From the NCBI RefSeq assembly GCF_026130545.1, contig NZ_JAMOIM010000009.1, forward strand, positions 182,472-246,471: DNA of 64,000 nt, read 5' to 3'. Under the pieces are notes generated by a model. The model was not told the origin of the DNA. It worked only from the letters and a program-made list of their open reading frames with translations, and searched no databases. Made by a program: the position numbers and the translations under genes. This document shows positions 1 to 10,300 of the stretch, piece by piece. Position 1 is the stretch's first letter, and every line of letters starts with the position of its first letter. Origin of the DNA: Lichenifustis flavocetrariae (lineage in GTDB: Bacteria > Pseudomonadota > Alphaproteobacteria > Rhizobiales > Beijerinckiaceae).

Positions 1-196
1 TCTGCAGATTGCGCCATTTGTTCCCAGTCCCGAGGTCGTCGCAGACGACCACATCCCGCTCACCTACGTGGTTCAGCGATGCGACCACATTCGAGCCGAT
101 GAATCCGGCACCGCCGGTGACGAGAATCAATGCATCCGCCTCGACATCAAGTTCCTGATCCGCGCGGCATCTGGAGAAACCGTTCAGCGCGCGCAC
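1..196 (-). CDS. hldD: ADP-glyceromanno-heptose 6-epimerase, N-terminal part (runs off the window)
   Basis: The minus strand encodes the start of an extended short-chain dehydrogenase. A Rossmann motif (LVTGGAGFIGSN) is followed by a second strand ending in VCDDLGTG and then the KWRNL motif, which is typical of alphaproteobacterial HldD/RfaD. The enzyme inverts the 6-carbon of ADP-heptose for the LPS inner core and uses bound NADP. Only about 65 codons are present. I placed the start at a GTG (194-196) preceded by AGGGA; a TTG just before the Rossmann strand is the other option. The family call is firm and the exact epimerase is likely but rests on a short piece. Confidence 0.72.
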   Translation of the reverse strand, partial: MRALNGFSRCRADQELDVEADALILVTGGAGFIGSNVVASLNHVGERDVVVCDDLGTGNKWRNLQ

Positions 197-565
197 GGCT
201 ATCCCTAGAGGAGTTGGCGTCGGTACAAAAGCAGGTCTGCAGGACCAATGACATAGGGCGAGGCTGTCAGAGGCCTGGTCATTCATTGTTAAGCATATAA
301 CCAAAAATATTGCGCCGACTTGGAAAGAATTCGTCAACCATCCCAACGTAGTAAATTCTCAGTTCCTGCAATCGGCAGGGAGCTATCAGGCGGAACGCAA
401 GATCGATCAAAGATCTCATCGGCAGCTCTTATGCCTCCGGTTCTGTTTGATGCCCCTTGGCGAATAAAATGGACAGTCGATCGGTTCGTCGCTTCGGCAA
501 GCTCTTGCTGCAGAAGGCCAACCGCGTACCCGAAAACCCTGAGCCGAGGCTCCGGAGGAGTCATC
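197..565. other. Intergenic region between divergent hldD and the porin gene
   Basis: This 369-base stretch separates two divergently transcribed genes and so must hold both promoters. Positions 281-330 are markedly AT-rich for this genome and are the likeliest promoter site, but I see no convincing -35/-10 pair. An open frame reading in from 320 into the porin has no ribosome site at its start and is taken as leader sequence, not protein. Confidence 0.5.
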
Positions 566-1363
566 ATGTTCGTTCGTTCCGTCCTGGCAGCAGCCACTGT
601 GGCCGGCATGGCGGGTTCCGCTCTGGCTGCGGATCTTCCTATGCGCTCGCCCCCGCCTGCGCCCTATTATCCCGCCCCTGTCTATAGCTGGACCGGATTT
701 TACGTCGGCGCCAATCTCGGTGGCGCCTTCGACAACAAGGCCGGCGCACTCACGCCGAATGGGTTCACGACCTCGGTCGGCACTTCGTCGAGTGGGTCCG
801 ACAGCGGCTTCATCGGCGGCGGACAGGCCGGTTACAACTGGCAGAACGGAGTCTTCGTCTACGGCGTCGAGACCGACATCGACTATATCAACATCGGCGG
901 CCGCGGCTCGACGTCGACCGCCACATCGGCCTTCAACGGCAGCACGCTGACGACGAAACGAGAGGACGGCAATGGTTTTCTCGGCACGTTTCGCGGCCGG
1001 CTCGGCTATGCCGGGTTCGATCGCACCTTGCTCTATGTCACAGGCGGCCTTGCCTACGGCAACTACGGGTCCCGCTACACGTCGGCAACATTCTCGGCCG
1101 CGAATAGCCTCTCGATCGCAACCTATGGCGTGAACAACAACGACGACGTCCGGGTCGGCTACACGATCGGTGCCGGTATCGAATATGCGATCACGCCGAA
1201 TATCAGCGTGAAAGGGGAGTATCTCTACGCCGACCTTGGCAGCAAGAACTACACGCTTGTAGGAACATCGATCAACACGCAGGGCACGAGCTTCAACGCC
1301 AAGTCGGATGGCGCGACGCAACTGGCTCGCATCGGCCTGAACTACAAGTTCACGACCTACTGA
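566..1363 (+). CDS. Omp25/Omp31-type outer-membrane beta-barrel porin
   Basis: This 265-residue protein has a signal peptide ending near residue 22 (SALA-AD), a proline-rich start to the mature chain, and the [12 protein letters not shown] motif that opens the eight-stranded barrel of the Omp25/31 family. The last residues (LNYKF) fit a terminal barrel strand. I chose the ATG at 566 because GGAGGAG lies 6 bases upstream and the signal peptide starts there; the frame is open further upstream without a plausible start. Family members are abundant outer-membrane proteins with roles in envelope integrity. No individual function can be assigned. Confidence 0.85.
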   Translation: MFVRSVLAAATVAGMAGSALAADLPMRSPPPAPYYPAPVYSWTGFYVGANLGGAFDNKAGALTPNGFTTSVGTSSSGSDSGFIGGGQAGYNWQNGVFVYGVETDIDYINIGGRGSTSTATSAFNGSTLTTKREDGNGFLGTFRGRLGYAGFDRTLLYVTGGLAYGNYGSRYTSATFSAANSLSIATYGVNNNDDVRVGYTIGAGIEYAITPNISVKGEYLYADLGSKNYTLVGTSINTQGTSFNAKSDGATQLARIGLNYKFTTY

Positions 1364-1371
1364 GATGTGAC

Positions 1372-1417
1372 GAACTCTGCGGCGAACGATCCATCGGATA
1401 CGCTCGCCGCGGAGTTC
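1372..1417. terminator. Long hairpin after the porin gene
   Basis: A 14-base-pair stem with one G-U pair (1372-1385 with 1404-1417) begins 9 bases after the porin stop codon. No run of T follows, so it may act as a 3' stability hairpin or a factor-assisted terminator instead of a classical intrinsic terminator. Confidence 0.45.
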
Positions 1418-1551
1418 ATGCTCCAGGGAACAGTGCATATCCTGAGCGTGAACCCGTACGTGTAGCGCACCGGACGGCAACCTGGTCACCGCATCGAGGC
1501 GCTGGCCGGTCGATACATGGCCAAGCCTCCGGTTGCTCTCTTCCGGCAGGC

Positions 1552-2922
1552 ATGGCATGGAAAATCATGTCCGTCCTGACTGAAGTTTCAAAGGCTCCCA
1601 CAGCGGAGCGTTCCGCACCGCGTATTTCCTTCGTGTCTCTCGGCTGCCCCAAGGCGCTGGTCGATAGCGAACGGATTATCACGCGGCTGCGTGCTGAGGG
1701 ATATGAGCTCACCAAGAGCCATGCGGGCGCCGATGCCGTGATCGTCAACACGTGCGGCTTTCTCGACAGCGCCAAGCGTGAGTCGTTGGATGCCATTGGG
1801 GCGGCTCTCGCGGAAAACGGCAAGGTCATCGTGACCGGCTGCATGGGCGCCGAGCCCGAAGCCATCTCGGCCGCGCATCCCAATGTCATGGCTATCTCGG
1901 GCCCGCAGGCCTACGAGAGCGTCATGACGGCGGTTCGACAGGCCGCAGCCCCATTGCACGACCCGTTTTTCGACCTCGTCCCTCCGCAGGGCGTGAAGCT
2001 CACTCCGCGCCATTACGCCTATCTGAAGATCTCGGAAGGGTGCAACAACCGCTGCTCATTCTGCATCATCCCCAAGCTGCGTGGCGACCTCGTCTCGCGG
2101 CCGGCCGGAGATGTCCTGCGTGAGGCAGAGCGCTTGGCGAAGGCCGGCGTCAAGGAGTTGCTTGTGGTCTCGCAGGACACCGGGGCCTATGGTCTCGATG
2201 TCCGGTATGCGGAGAGCCGGTTCGGCGATCGAGATGTACGGACAAAATTCATCGATCTGGCGCGCGAGCTTGGACGGTTGGGCCCCTGGGTGCGGCTCCA
2301 TTACGTCTATCCTTACCCGCACATCGACGAGGTGATCGACCTCATGGCGGAAGGCAGTGTACTGCCCTATCTCGACATCCCCTTCCAGCATGCTTCGCCC
2401 AAAGTGCTGCGCGCCATGCGTCGCCCTGGAAACCACGAGAAAGTGCTTGAACGTATCCGCTCCTGGCGCACGGCATTGCCGGACATCACGTTGCGGTCCA
2501 CCTTCATCGTCGGCTTCCCGGGCGAGACCGAAGAGGATTTCGCCTTCCTGCTCGATTGGATGACCGAGGCCAAGCTCGACCGCGTCGGCGCTTTCAAATA
2601 CGAGCCCGTGGCCGGCGCGCCCGCCAACGATCTCGGGCTAGAGCCGGTACCGCCTGAAGTGCAGGCCGAGCGTCACCGCCGGTTCATGGAGCATCAGCAG
2701 CGCATCAGCGCCGCACGACTGAAAGCGAAAGTCGGGCGCCGTCTGTCAGTGATTGTGGATGCGGCGGGCTCGACTGTGGCCCAGGGGCGCACCAAAGGCG
2801 ACGCCCCGGAAATCGACGGCAAGGTCTATCTGACATCCCGCCGCCCGGTCCGGGTGGGAGACATCGTAACCGTCCGCGTGGAGCGGGCGGACGCCTACGA
2901 CCTGCATGGGAGTGTCGTCTAG
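1552..2922 (+). CDS. rimO: Ribosomal protein S12 methylthiotransferase RimO
   Basis: RimO adds a methylthio group to a conserved aspartate of ribosomal protein S12, using two iron-sulfur clusters and S-adenosylmethionine. The 456-residue product has the three cysteines of the auxiliary cluster (C32 in [13 protein letters not shown]68 in VNTCGF, C97 in VTGCMGAEP), the radical-SAM triad CNNRCSFC (C164, C168, C171), and a C-terminal TRAM domain. The [12 protein letters not shown] motif separates RimO from the tRNA enzyme MiaB. The start could instead be the ATG at 1567, which would give a chain closer to the usual length. It converges on the methyltransferase gene downstream. Confidence 0.95.
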   Translation: MAWKIMSVLTEVSKAPTAERSAPRISFVSLGCPKALVDSERIITRLRAEGYELTKSHAGADAVIVNTCGFLDSAKRESLDAIGAALAENGKVIVTGCMGAEPEAISAAHPNVMAISGPQAYESVMTAVRQAAAPLHDPFFDLVPPQGVKLTPRHYAYLKISEGCNNRCSFCIIPKLRGDLVSRPAGDVLREAERLAKAGVKELLVVSQDTGAYGLDVRYAESRFGDRDVRTKFIDLARELGRLGPWVRLHYVYPYPHIDEVIDLMAEGSVLPYLDIPFQHASPKVLRAMRRPGNHEKVLERIRSWRTALPDITLRSTFIVGFPGETEEDFAFLLDWMTEAKLDRVGAFKYEPVAGAPANDLGLEPVPPEVQAERHRRFMEHQQRISAARLKAKVGRRLSVIVDAAGSTVAQGRTKGDAPEIDGKVYLTSRRPVRVGDIVTVRVERADAYDLHGSVV

Positions 2923-2929
2923 CGTCTCC

Positions 2930-2947
2930 CGTAGCGAGGTCGCTACG
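2930..2947. terminator. Short palindromic hairpin between convergent genes
   Basis: The sequence CGTAGCGAGGTCGCTACG can fold into a stem of 7 to 8 pairs. It lies between the stop of rimO and the stop of the minus-strand methyltransferase, a position expected for a shared terminator. There is no T-tract on either side, so this is tentative. Confidence 0.35.
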
Positions 2948-2979
2948 AGCCCTATTGGAAGCGCTCCAGTTTCGCGCCG

Positions 2980-3570
2980 TTAGGCGGAGACGTCCCGGTG
3001 CAGAACGTCCAGCCGATAGTCGGAATTCCGATGCTGGCAGGAGGGCCGCAGGAAGCCCTTTGTCGCCTTGATGAGGATCTCGCTTGATTCTGTCGACTTG
3101 GCGGCGCCACCCTTTTTACCGACCCAATGCACCATCACGACATCGCCAGTCGGTTCGATCGAACCAGACAGGCATTCGGCCAGCTTGGCCAGGTCGGCGC
3201 TGCCAAGATAGTCGAGCACTTCGGAGAGGATGACGAGATCGAACCGCTCATTCGGCCAGTCGGCCGGGATGAATGCAGATGAGAACCGAACCCAGGATCG
3301 CGCCGCGTTCAGGGCTTGCGCCGCCTGCAGGGCCTTCGCGACAGGTTCGATTGCGAGAAGGTCGTCGCAACGTTCCGCCAGCCTGGCGGTGAAGACGCCG
3401 ACCGAGCAGCCGACCTCCAAAGCCTTGGCATAGCGGGCGCGCGGCAGAGCCGAAAGCGTCGCGTCATATTTCGCCGCCTCGTAGCGGCTTGTCGCGAAAT
3501 GCCAGGGATCAGGCCCGCCGCGCGCATAGAACGCCTCGAAGTGACTCAGGGGAAGCGTTTCGTCCCGCAT
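2980..3570 (-). CDS. NodS-like SAM-dependent methyltransferase (copy 1)
   Basis: This 196-residue protein has a class I methyltransferase core with motif I as LEVGCSVGVFTARLA and an acidic strand-2 end (LLAIEP). It opens with a DPWHFATSRYEAAKYDATL block, matching the NodS family (N-methylation of chitooligosaccharide Nod-factor intermediates). I placed the start at M 3570, because residues upstream of it in the open frame are not family-like. A paralogue with the same block order lies at 40891-41475. Here there is no deacetylase or glycosyltransferase beside it, so a Nod-factor role is not implied. The substrate is unknown. Confidence 0.75.
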   Translation of the reverse strand: MRDETLPLSHFEAFYARGGPDPWHFATSRYEAAKYDATLSALPRARYAKALEVGCSVGVFTARLAERCDDLLAIEPVAKALQAAQALNAARSWVRFSSAFIPADWPNERFDLVILSEVLDYLGSADLAKLAECLSGSIEPTGDVVMVHWVGKKGGAAKSTESSEILIKATKGFLRPSCQHRNSDYRLDVLHRDVSA

Positions 3571-3786
3571 ATCGACATCGCCGGTCAGTCCAGATGCTGC
3601 GAACCTACAGATGCCAGATGCCAGTAGCCAGGGTGTGAAGCGTCGCAACCACCGCCGCCATGACGAAAGCCTCGATGGCGCTCCAGAGATGGGTCAAAAC
3701 GGGTCTCTCCCGACGCGGCACCTATGTGCCATCCTGTGAATGAAGCGGCATGTGGCTGGTGCCGCCCGCGAGGACAGGCTTCCCGT

Positions 3787-4692
3787 CTACCAAGTCTCGG
3801 TGTCGATGATGCCGCGGCTCGTCACCACGATCCACGCCCGTCCACGCCGCTCGATCGAACGCACCTCGCCCGCACCGGGCAGCGTCTCGCCAGGTACGAC
3901 CTCGCGCACCCCGCCGCTGCGGCCTTCCACCAAGGCGATGCCCGAGTAGACGTCGCGGACGATCCAATTGTCGAGGACAGCCTGCTTGAGGGGCTTTGTG
4001 ACGGGGGCGGTGCTCGTTCCGCTCTGGATCGACACGGTCTGGGCCGCGGGTGAGTGCGCCGGAACCGCGACCGTGCCGGTCGGGGTCGGCGACGAGACTT
4101 GATGCTCGATACGGTCGAGACGCGCCGCGATCTCCCCCAGCCGCGGGTCGTGATCGATCTTGTCGATCCGGCTCATGACGTCGGAGAGCCCGGGTCCCGG
4201 GTTCTGGGCGGCTTTGTCGAGTTTTGCGGTCAGTTGTGAAATGGCCGAGGCATCGTTGCTGCGGAGCCCGTCGAGTTCCGCCTTGAGAAGGTCGACGCTC
4301 TTCTTCAACGCCCGGACCGTATCGTCCTGACGTGTCGACTCGACAGTCGCCTTCAGTTCGCCGAGGTCTTTGCCGAGATGCGTCAAAGCCACCGTGGTGG
4401 GACTGGGCATCGCGGCCTGGCGTGCCTGTTCCATCTTCTGCCAGCGGTAGGCCTCCAAGGCACCGCCGCCGCAGAGCGTCATCACAAACCCCACGCCCAG
4501 CAAAGCCGTGCTGAGGCGCATGCGGAAACCCGAACGCGGCGCGACCGGGGGGACCGGCCCCCGTTCCTGCTCCGGGTTGACCACACGAATTCTGGGCGGA
4601 ATCACTTCGCCATCGAGCGGTTCGGCACGCCCCGGACCTTTCGCGGAATGCCGCGCGCGTGGCGGCATGGAGGAAAAGGGGTCCGGGGTCAT
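3787..4692 (-). CDS. Membrane-anchored coiled-coil protein of unknown function
   Basis: This 301-residue protein has a proline-rich, charged cytoplasmic N-terminus, one membrane segment at about residues 60-78 (TALLGVGFVMTLCGGGAL), a long polar helix region to about residue 170, a Pro/Thr linker, and a compact C-terminal domain from about residue 230 (WIVRDVYSGIALVEGR ... RRGRAWIVVTSRG). That last domain looks like a small beta domain of the type found in envelope or pilus assembly proteins, facing the periplasm. I do not recognise a named family. It stands alone between the methyltransferase and the polyol dehydrogenase genes on the same strand. Confidence 0.65.
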   Translation of the reverse strand: MTPDPFSSMPPRARHSAKGPGRAEPLDGEVIPPRIRVVNPEQERGPVPPVAPRSGFRMRLSTALLGVGFVMTLCGGGALEAYRWQKMEQARQAAMPSPTTVALTHLGKDLGELKATVESTRQDDTVRALKKSVDLLKAELDGLRSNDASAISQLTAKLDKAAQNPGPGLSDVMSRIDKIDHDPRLGEIAARLDRIEHQVSSPTPTGTVAVPAHSPAAQTVSIQSGTSTAPVTKPLKQAVLDNWIVRDVYSGIALVEGRSGGVREVVPGETLPGAGEVRSIERRGRAWIVVTSRGIIDTETW

Positions 4693-4847
4693 CAGGCGGC
4701 TCGCGGCTACGTTTCGGTAACCACGATGCCGGACGAACTCTCAACGAGAGCTTACGGCACGGAGCCCCTAATCCGTCCCGATTTGAACCACTTGCGGCGT
4801 ATCGATCACGCCCGCCGACCCGCTGCGTGAGGTTCTGTCAGCCCCCG

Positions 4848-5879
4848 TCAAAGCTTGATCTGCAGTTTAACATCGCCGGGTCGGGCTTGCGCGGCCCGTT
4901 CGAAGGCCGCGACGCTCTGTTCGAACGGGAACGTCTCGCTGATCAACGGCTTCAGATCGACCTTGCCGGAAGCGATCATCTGCAACGCCCGGTCGAACAC
5001 ATTCGCGTAGCGGAACACCGTCTCGATGCGGATCTCCTTGGCCGCGATCGAGGAGACATCGAGCTTGACGGGTTCGATCGGCATGCCGATCAGCACCAGG
5101 CAGCCACCAGGACGGATGACGTTCTGGATGCCATCATAGGCCTGAGGAGCGCCGCTGGCTTCGAGCACCACGTCGGCACCCCAGCCCTCAGTGGCCTTCG
5201 CTACCGCGTCGGCGAGTTTCTCTCGTCGAATGTTGACCGTGGTGACGCCCGGATAGCGAGCCGCGATGGCGAGTTTCTCGTCCACGAGATCCGAGACGAT
5301 CACACGCGAGCAGCCACCGGCGAGCGCCGCCAGCGCGGCCATGATGCCGATCGGCCCCGCGCCAGTCACGACGGCCGTATCGCCAGGCTGGATCTTGGCC
5401 TTCACTGCGGCCTGGAGGCCGACCGCGAAGGGTTCCACCATGGCGGCTTCGGCAAAGGACACATTATCGGGCAGTTTGAACGTGAAGGCGGCCGGATGCA
5501 CCACATAGGGCGTGAGCACGCCATGGACCGGCGGCGTTGCCCAAAACACGACGCTCGGATCGACATTGTAGAGCCCCAGCTTGGAGGCGCGCGAGGTGAG
5601 GTCTGGGATGCCGGGCTCCATGCAGACCCGGTCGCCGACCTTCAATGAGGTGACCGCCGAGCCAACTTCCACCACCGTGCCAGCGGCTTCGTGCCCGAGC
5701 ACCATCGGCGCTTCGACCACGAAGGAGCCGATGCGACCGTGCGTATAGTAGTGCACGTCGCTCCCGCAGACCCCCACCGTATCGATCTTAATCTTCACAT
5801 CGGTGGCACCGACGTCGAGCGGCAGGTCGATCTCCCGCAAGCTGAGTTCATGCTGCTTTTCCAGAACCAGCGCCTTCAT
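4848..5879 (-). CDS. Zinc-dependent polyol dehydrogenase, xylitol dehydrogenase type
   Basis: This 343-residue medium-chain dehydrogenase oxidises a polyol to a ketose with NAD, with xylitol to xylulose the most likely reaction. It shows the catalytic zinc ligands (C in [15 protein letters not shown] in LGHEAAG), the E of MVEPFAVG, and the nucleotide motif GAGPIG. The four cysteines of the structural zinc lobe are missing: the segment reads [16 protein letters not shown], as is normal for the sorbitol/xylitol dehydrogenase branch. Length is standard. No sugar-transport genes lie next to it, so the true substrate is inferred only from family resemblance. Confidence 0.85.
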   Translation of the reverse strand: MKALVLEKQHELSLREIDLPLDVGATDVKIKIDTVGVCGSDVHYYTHGRIGSFVVEAPMVLGHEAAGTVVEVGSAVTSLKVGDRVCMEPGIPDLTSRASKLGLYNVDPSVVFWATPPVHGVLTPYVVHPAAFTFKLPDNVSFAEAAMVEPFAVGLQAAVKAKIQPGDTAVVTGAGPIGIMAALAALAGGCSRVIVSDLVDEKLAIAARYPGVTTVNIRREKLADAVAKATEGWGADVVLEASGAPQAYDGIQNVIRPGGCLVLIGMPIEPVKLDVSSIAAKEIRIETVFRYANVFDRALQMIASGKVDLKPLISETFPFEQSVAAFERAAQARPGDVKLQIKL

Positions 5880-6116
5880 GGCTTATTCTCCCGTTCGCGC
5901 CTTCGGCGCGGTCTCAGTTGCTCTCAGGGTGTCTGTCGTTGCAGGCCCTGGCACGGTCTCAATCCGTAGATCGCGTCATGCCTCTTGTCGATTGGCCATT
6001 GGAACGCTTGCAATCCCCAATCGGTGCAAACATCGGTTGCGACCTTGTCGCCCTCGATGTTCCATCAGTCGGCGATCTGGACTATAGGCCGGTGTGAACC
6101 CAGCCGTGAGAGTCCC

Positions 6117-7205
6117 ATGCTGTCTCGCCGCCGCTTTACCGCTGCAATCGCCGGGTGCGCCGCCGCAACCGTCTTGACGGGTCCGGGCATCGCCGCCGTG
6201 TCAGGCGCTGGAGAGGGCTGGCGTCGATTTCGTGTGACCACGCGCCTCGACCTGACCGATGCTCCAGGGCCCGCTCAAGCCTGGGTGCCTCTGGCCACAT
6301 TCGAGGCCACGGACTGGGTCCGGCCTGAGACTCAAACATGGACCGCGAGCGAAGGTGCGAAAGTGGAGCGCCTCATTTCGGCGGGCGCCGAATTGCTTCA
6401 CGTGCAGTGGGGCGCGGGCGCCCGGTTCCTCGATGTCGCGAGCATTGTGGTGACGCGGGACCGCACGGCACCCTTCGCGGGATCGCCACCGTCCAAGACG
6501 ACGCTCTCCGACGGGGAGCGGGCAACCTATCTCAGCGGCTCCACGCTGGCGCCTGTCGACGGCCTTGTGAAGGCGACCGCCGATCGCATCACCGCGGGCG
6601 CGTCCGGCGATGTCGCCAAAGCGCGCGCACTTTACGAATGGGTCGTCGACAACACGTTCCGCTCGGCGCCCGTGCCTGGCTGCGGCGACGGCAACGTGTT
6701 GCGGATGTTGCAGACCGGCCAGATGGGTGGGAAGTGCGCCGACATCAATCCGCTCTTCGTCGCCCTTGCCCGGGCGGCAGGGCTGCCGGCGCGGGACCTC
6801 TACGGCGTTCGGGTGGCCCCCTCGCGGCTTGGCTACGCCAGTCTTGGCCCGAGCACGACAACAATCACCAAGTCCCAGCATTGCCGGGCCGAGGTCTTCC
6901 TGGATGGCTATGGTTGGACTGCGATGGACCCGGCCGACGTTCGCAAGGTCATGCTGGAGGAAGCACCGGGCGGCCTGACGATGGATCAGCCCAAGGTTCA
7001 AGCGGCTCGCGCCCGCCTGTTCGGATCCTGGGAGGGGAACTGGATTCCCTTCAATACGGCCAACGACATCGCCCTGCCCGGCTCGACCCGCAGCCCGGAG
7101 GCGTTCCTTATGTATCCCCAGGCGGAAACCGCGGCTGGCCGGGTGGATTGCTACCATCCGGACGCCGTTCGCTATACGATCACGTCAGAAGAACTGGCGA
7201 TCTGA
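6117..7205 (+). CDS. Tat-exported transglutaminase-like protein
   Basis: This 362-residue protein begins with a twin-arginine signal (SRRRFTAAIAG) and continues as a transglutaminase-like cysteine protease fold. The catalytic triad is visible: C207 in MGGKCADINPLFVALARA, H255 in SQHCRAEV and D271 in AMDPADVRK. Such periplasmic proteins cleave or cross-link peptides or amides; no substrate can be named. I chose the ATG at 6117 because the Tat signal starts there, although the open frame extends 132 bases upstream. It lies 154 bases before the formate dehydrogenase operon on the same strand, but a promoter sits in that gap. Confidence 0.8.
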   Translation: MLSRRRFTAAIAGCAAATVLTGPGIAAVSGAGEGWRRFRVTTRLDLTDAPGPAQAWVPLATFEATDWVRPETQTWTASEGAKVERLISAGAELLHVQWGAGARFLDVASIVVTRDRTAPFAGSPPSKTTLSDGERATYLSGSTLAPVDGLVKATADRITAGASGDVAKARALYEWVVDNTFRSAPVPGCGDGNVLRMLQTGQMGGKCADINPLFVALARAAGLPARDLYGVRVAPSRLGYASLGPSTTTITKSQHCRAEVFLDGYGWTAMDPADVRKVMLEEAPGGLTMDQPKVQAARARLFGSWEGNWIPFNTANDIALPGSTRSPEAFLMYPQAETAAGRVDCYHPDAVRYTITSEELAI

Positions 7206-7260
7206 GTTCTCACCGCGTCCGTCGAGCCCGCGGTCGCGACAACAAAGCTACAGGCCACAT

Positions 7261-7294
7261 TTGACGGACAGCGGAGCGAAATTTACATTCGCTC
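7261..7294 (+). promoter_or_regulatory. Predicted fdnG promoter with an inverted repeat over the -10 box
   Basis: TTGACG (7261-7266) and TACATT (7284-7289) are separated by exactly 17 bases and match the sigma-70 pattern. A perfect 7-base inverted repeat, GAGCGAA at 7274-7280 and TTCGCTC at 7288-7294, covers the spacer and the -10 box. This arrangement suggests a repressor operator, although a hairpin in DNA or RNA is also possible. The fdnG start codon is 66 bases downstream. Confidence 0.5.
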
Positions 7295-7359
7295 TCGGAA
7301 GAAACAGGACATTGTCGGGCCGCAGCGGATATGTGATCCCGGCCCGAGGGGAGGGTGCC

Positions 7360-10300
7360 ATGAATATGGAACTCTCGCGACGCGGCTTCTTGAAAGCTGC
7401 AGGCGCGGGCGTGGCGGGGACGACGCTCGGGGCCATGGGCTTCGGCGAGGCGGAAGCGGCGGTGCTGGCACACGTCAGGCCGTTCAAGCTCACCACCACT
7501 GTCGAGACGCGCAACACCTGTCCTTATTGCTCGGTCGCCTGCGGCATCATCATGTACTCGAAGGGCGACCTTCGAAAAGGCGAGCAGGCGGATATCGTCC
7601 ATATCGAGGGCGACGTCGACCATCCGACCAATCGCGGCACCCTCTGCCCCAAAGGCGCGGCGCTTAAAGATTTCGTGCATGCGCCAACCCGCTTGAAGCA
7701 CCCGATGATGCGAAAGGCCGGTTCGGATCGTTTCGAACAGGTCAGCTGGGATTTCGCACTTGATCGCATCGCTCGGCTGATGAAGCACGATCGCGACGCG
7801 AATTTCATCGCCAAGAACGCCAAGGGTGTGCCGGTGAACCGGTGGACCACGACGGGCTTCCTGGCCGCCTCCGCCACCACCAACGAGACCGCGTACGCGA
7901 CCTACAAGGTCGTGCGGTCCACCGGAATCGTCGCTTTCGACAACCAGGCACGCGTCTGACACGGCCCTACGGTGTCCAGTTTGGGCCCGACTTTTGGCCG
8001 TGGTGCAATGACCAACGCCTGGACCGACATCAAGAACACGGATCTCGTGGTCGTGATGGGCGGCAACGCGGCGGAAGCGCATCCCTGTGGATTCAAATGG
8101 GTCACGGAGGCGAAAGCCAACCGGGGCGCGAAGCTGATCGTCGTCGATCCGCGCTATACCCGCACGGCTTCGGTCTCGGACTTCTATGCGCCGATCCGTC
8201 AGGGAACAGACATTTCGTTCCTCAACGGCGTGATCAAATATTGCATCGAAAACAACAAGGTGCAGTGGGAGTACACGAAAGCCTTCACCAACGCGTCCTA
8301 CATCGTGAAGGACGGGTTCTCGTATCAGGACGGGCTCTTTACCGGCTATGATGAGGAGAAGCGCGACTACGATCGGGAGAGCTGGGATTATGTGATCGGC
8401 GACGACGGCTTTGCCGTAGTCGATCCGTCATTGCAGCATCCGCGCTGCGTATGGAACCTGCTCAAGGAGCATGTGGCGATCTATACGCCCGAGTTCGTCG
8501 AGCGCGTCTGCGGCACCCCCAAGGCGAAGTTCCTGAAGATCTGCGAGATGATCGCGGAATGCTCGACGCCGACCAAAACCATGACGTCACTCTATGCGCT
8601 CGGCTGGACACAGCATTCGAGCGGCGCGCAGAACATCCGTGCCATGGCCATGCTGCAGCTCATCCTGGGCAATATCGGGGTGCAGGGCGGCGGCATGAAT
8701 GCGCTTCGAGGTCATTCCAACATTCAAGGTCTGACCGACCTCGGGCTCATGTCGAACCTGATCCCGGGCTATCTCAACATCCCGACCGAGATGGAAGAAA
8801 ACTTCGGCAGCTATATGAGCACGCGGCAGTTCAAGCCGCTGCGGCCGGGCCAGACGAGCTACTGGCAGAACTACAAGAAGTTCTTCGTCAGCTTCCAGAA
8901 AGCCATGTGGGGCAACGCCGCGCAAGCCGACAACGACTGGGCTTATGACTACCTGCCCAAGCTCGACGTGCCGTCCTATGACGTGTTGCGCATCTTCGAG
9001 CTGATGAACGAAGGGCGGGTCAACGGCTATTTCTGTCAAGGCTTCAACCCGCTCCTGGCCTTCCCGAATCGGGCCAAGATCACGTCCGCCCTGTCGAAGC
9101 TGAAGTGGCTCGTCACGATGGACCCACTTGAGACGGAAACGTCTCGGTTCTGGGAAAACCACGGCGAGTACAACGACGTGGACACGAAGAGCATCCAGAC
9201 GGAAGTGTTCCAGCTTCCGACAACGTGTTTCGCCGAGGAAGCGGGGTCGCTCGCCAATTCCGGACGCTGGCTTCAGTGGCATTGGGCCGGCGGCACGCCA
9301 CCTGGCGAGGCCCAGCATGACACCTGGATCATGGGCCAGATCTTCGTCCGCTTGCGGGAACTCTACCGCAAGGAGGGCGGCGCGTTCCCTGACCCCATCG
9401 TCAACCTCGCTTGGGACTACAAGGACCCGGGAGAACCGACGCCGGAGGAGCTCGCGAAGGAGATCAACGGGCGGGCAATCGAGGATTTGCGTGATCCGAC
9501 AGACGTCACCAAAGTTCTCGTACCGGCCGGCAAGCAGGTGCTGAACTTCTCGCAGTTGCGGGACGACGGCACCACGCTCTCGGGCTGCTGGATCTATTCC
9601 GGCAATTTCAACGAGAACGGCAACAACATGGCTCGCCGCGACAATCACGACCCCGGCGATACCGGAGCCTATCTCGGCTGGACCTTCGCCTGGCCGCTCA
9701 ACCGCCGGACGCTCTACAACCGCGCCTCCTGCGACGTGAACGGCAAGCCTTGGGACCCGACCCGCAAGATCATCGAATGGGACGGCACCAAATGGTCGGG
9801 CTTCGACGTGCCGGATATCGCGCCGAACGCCAAGCCGCAGGATGTCGGCCCCTTCATCATGAACCAGGAGGGTGTGTCACGCCTCTTCACCCGCGGCCTG
9901 ATGCGCGATGGACCCTTCCCGGCCCATTACGAGCCCTTTGAGTCGCCGGTCGACAATGTCATCAACCCGAAGATCCGCGGCAATCCGGTGGCGCGCGTGT
10001 TCCAGAACGATGTGTCGCAGTTCGGTACCTCGGCGGAATTCCCCTACGCGGCGACGTCCTACCGGCTGACCGAGCACTTCCATTACTGGACCAAGCACAA
10101 CCGGGTGAACGCGGCCCTCCAGCCCGAATTCTTCGTCGAGATCTCGGAGGAACTGGCGGCCGAGAAGAAGATCGAGCGCGGCGGTTGGGTGCGAGTCTGG
10201 TCGAAGCGCGGTTCGATCAAGGCCAAGGCTTTGGTGACCAAACGCATCCGACCCCTCATGTGCGACGGCAAGGCGGTGCATGTGGTGGGTATCCCGTTGC

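Noticed and set aside
3590..3690. Small hydrophobic minus-strand peptide of about 29 residues starting at a TTG
   Set aside because: Too short, with no ribosome site; it overlaps the upstream leader of the methyltransferase gene.
4848..5879. Missing structural-zinc cysteines as a sign of a damaged dehydrogenase
   Set aside because: Sorbitol and xylitol dehydrogenases normally lack that zinc site; the catalytic zinc ligands are present.
7957..7959. Nonsense mutation splitting the formate dehydrogenase gene into two pseudogenes
   Set aside because: The stop is a single TGA at the known Sec position, followed by a correct SECIS hairpin, with selA, selB and selC alongside.
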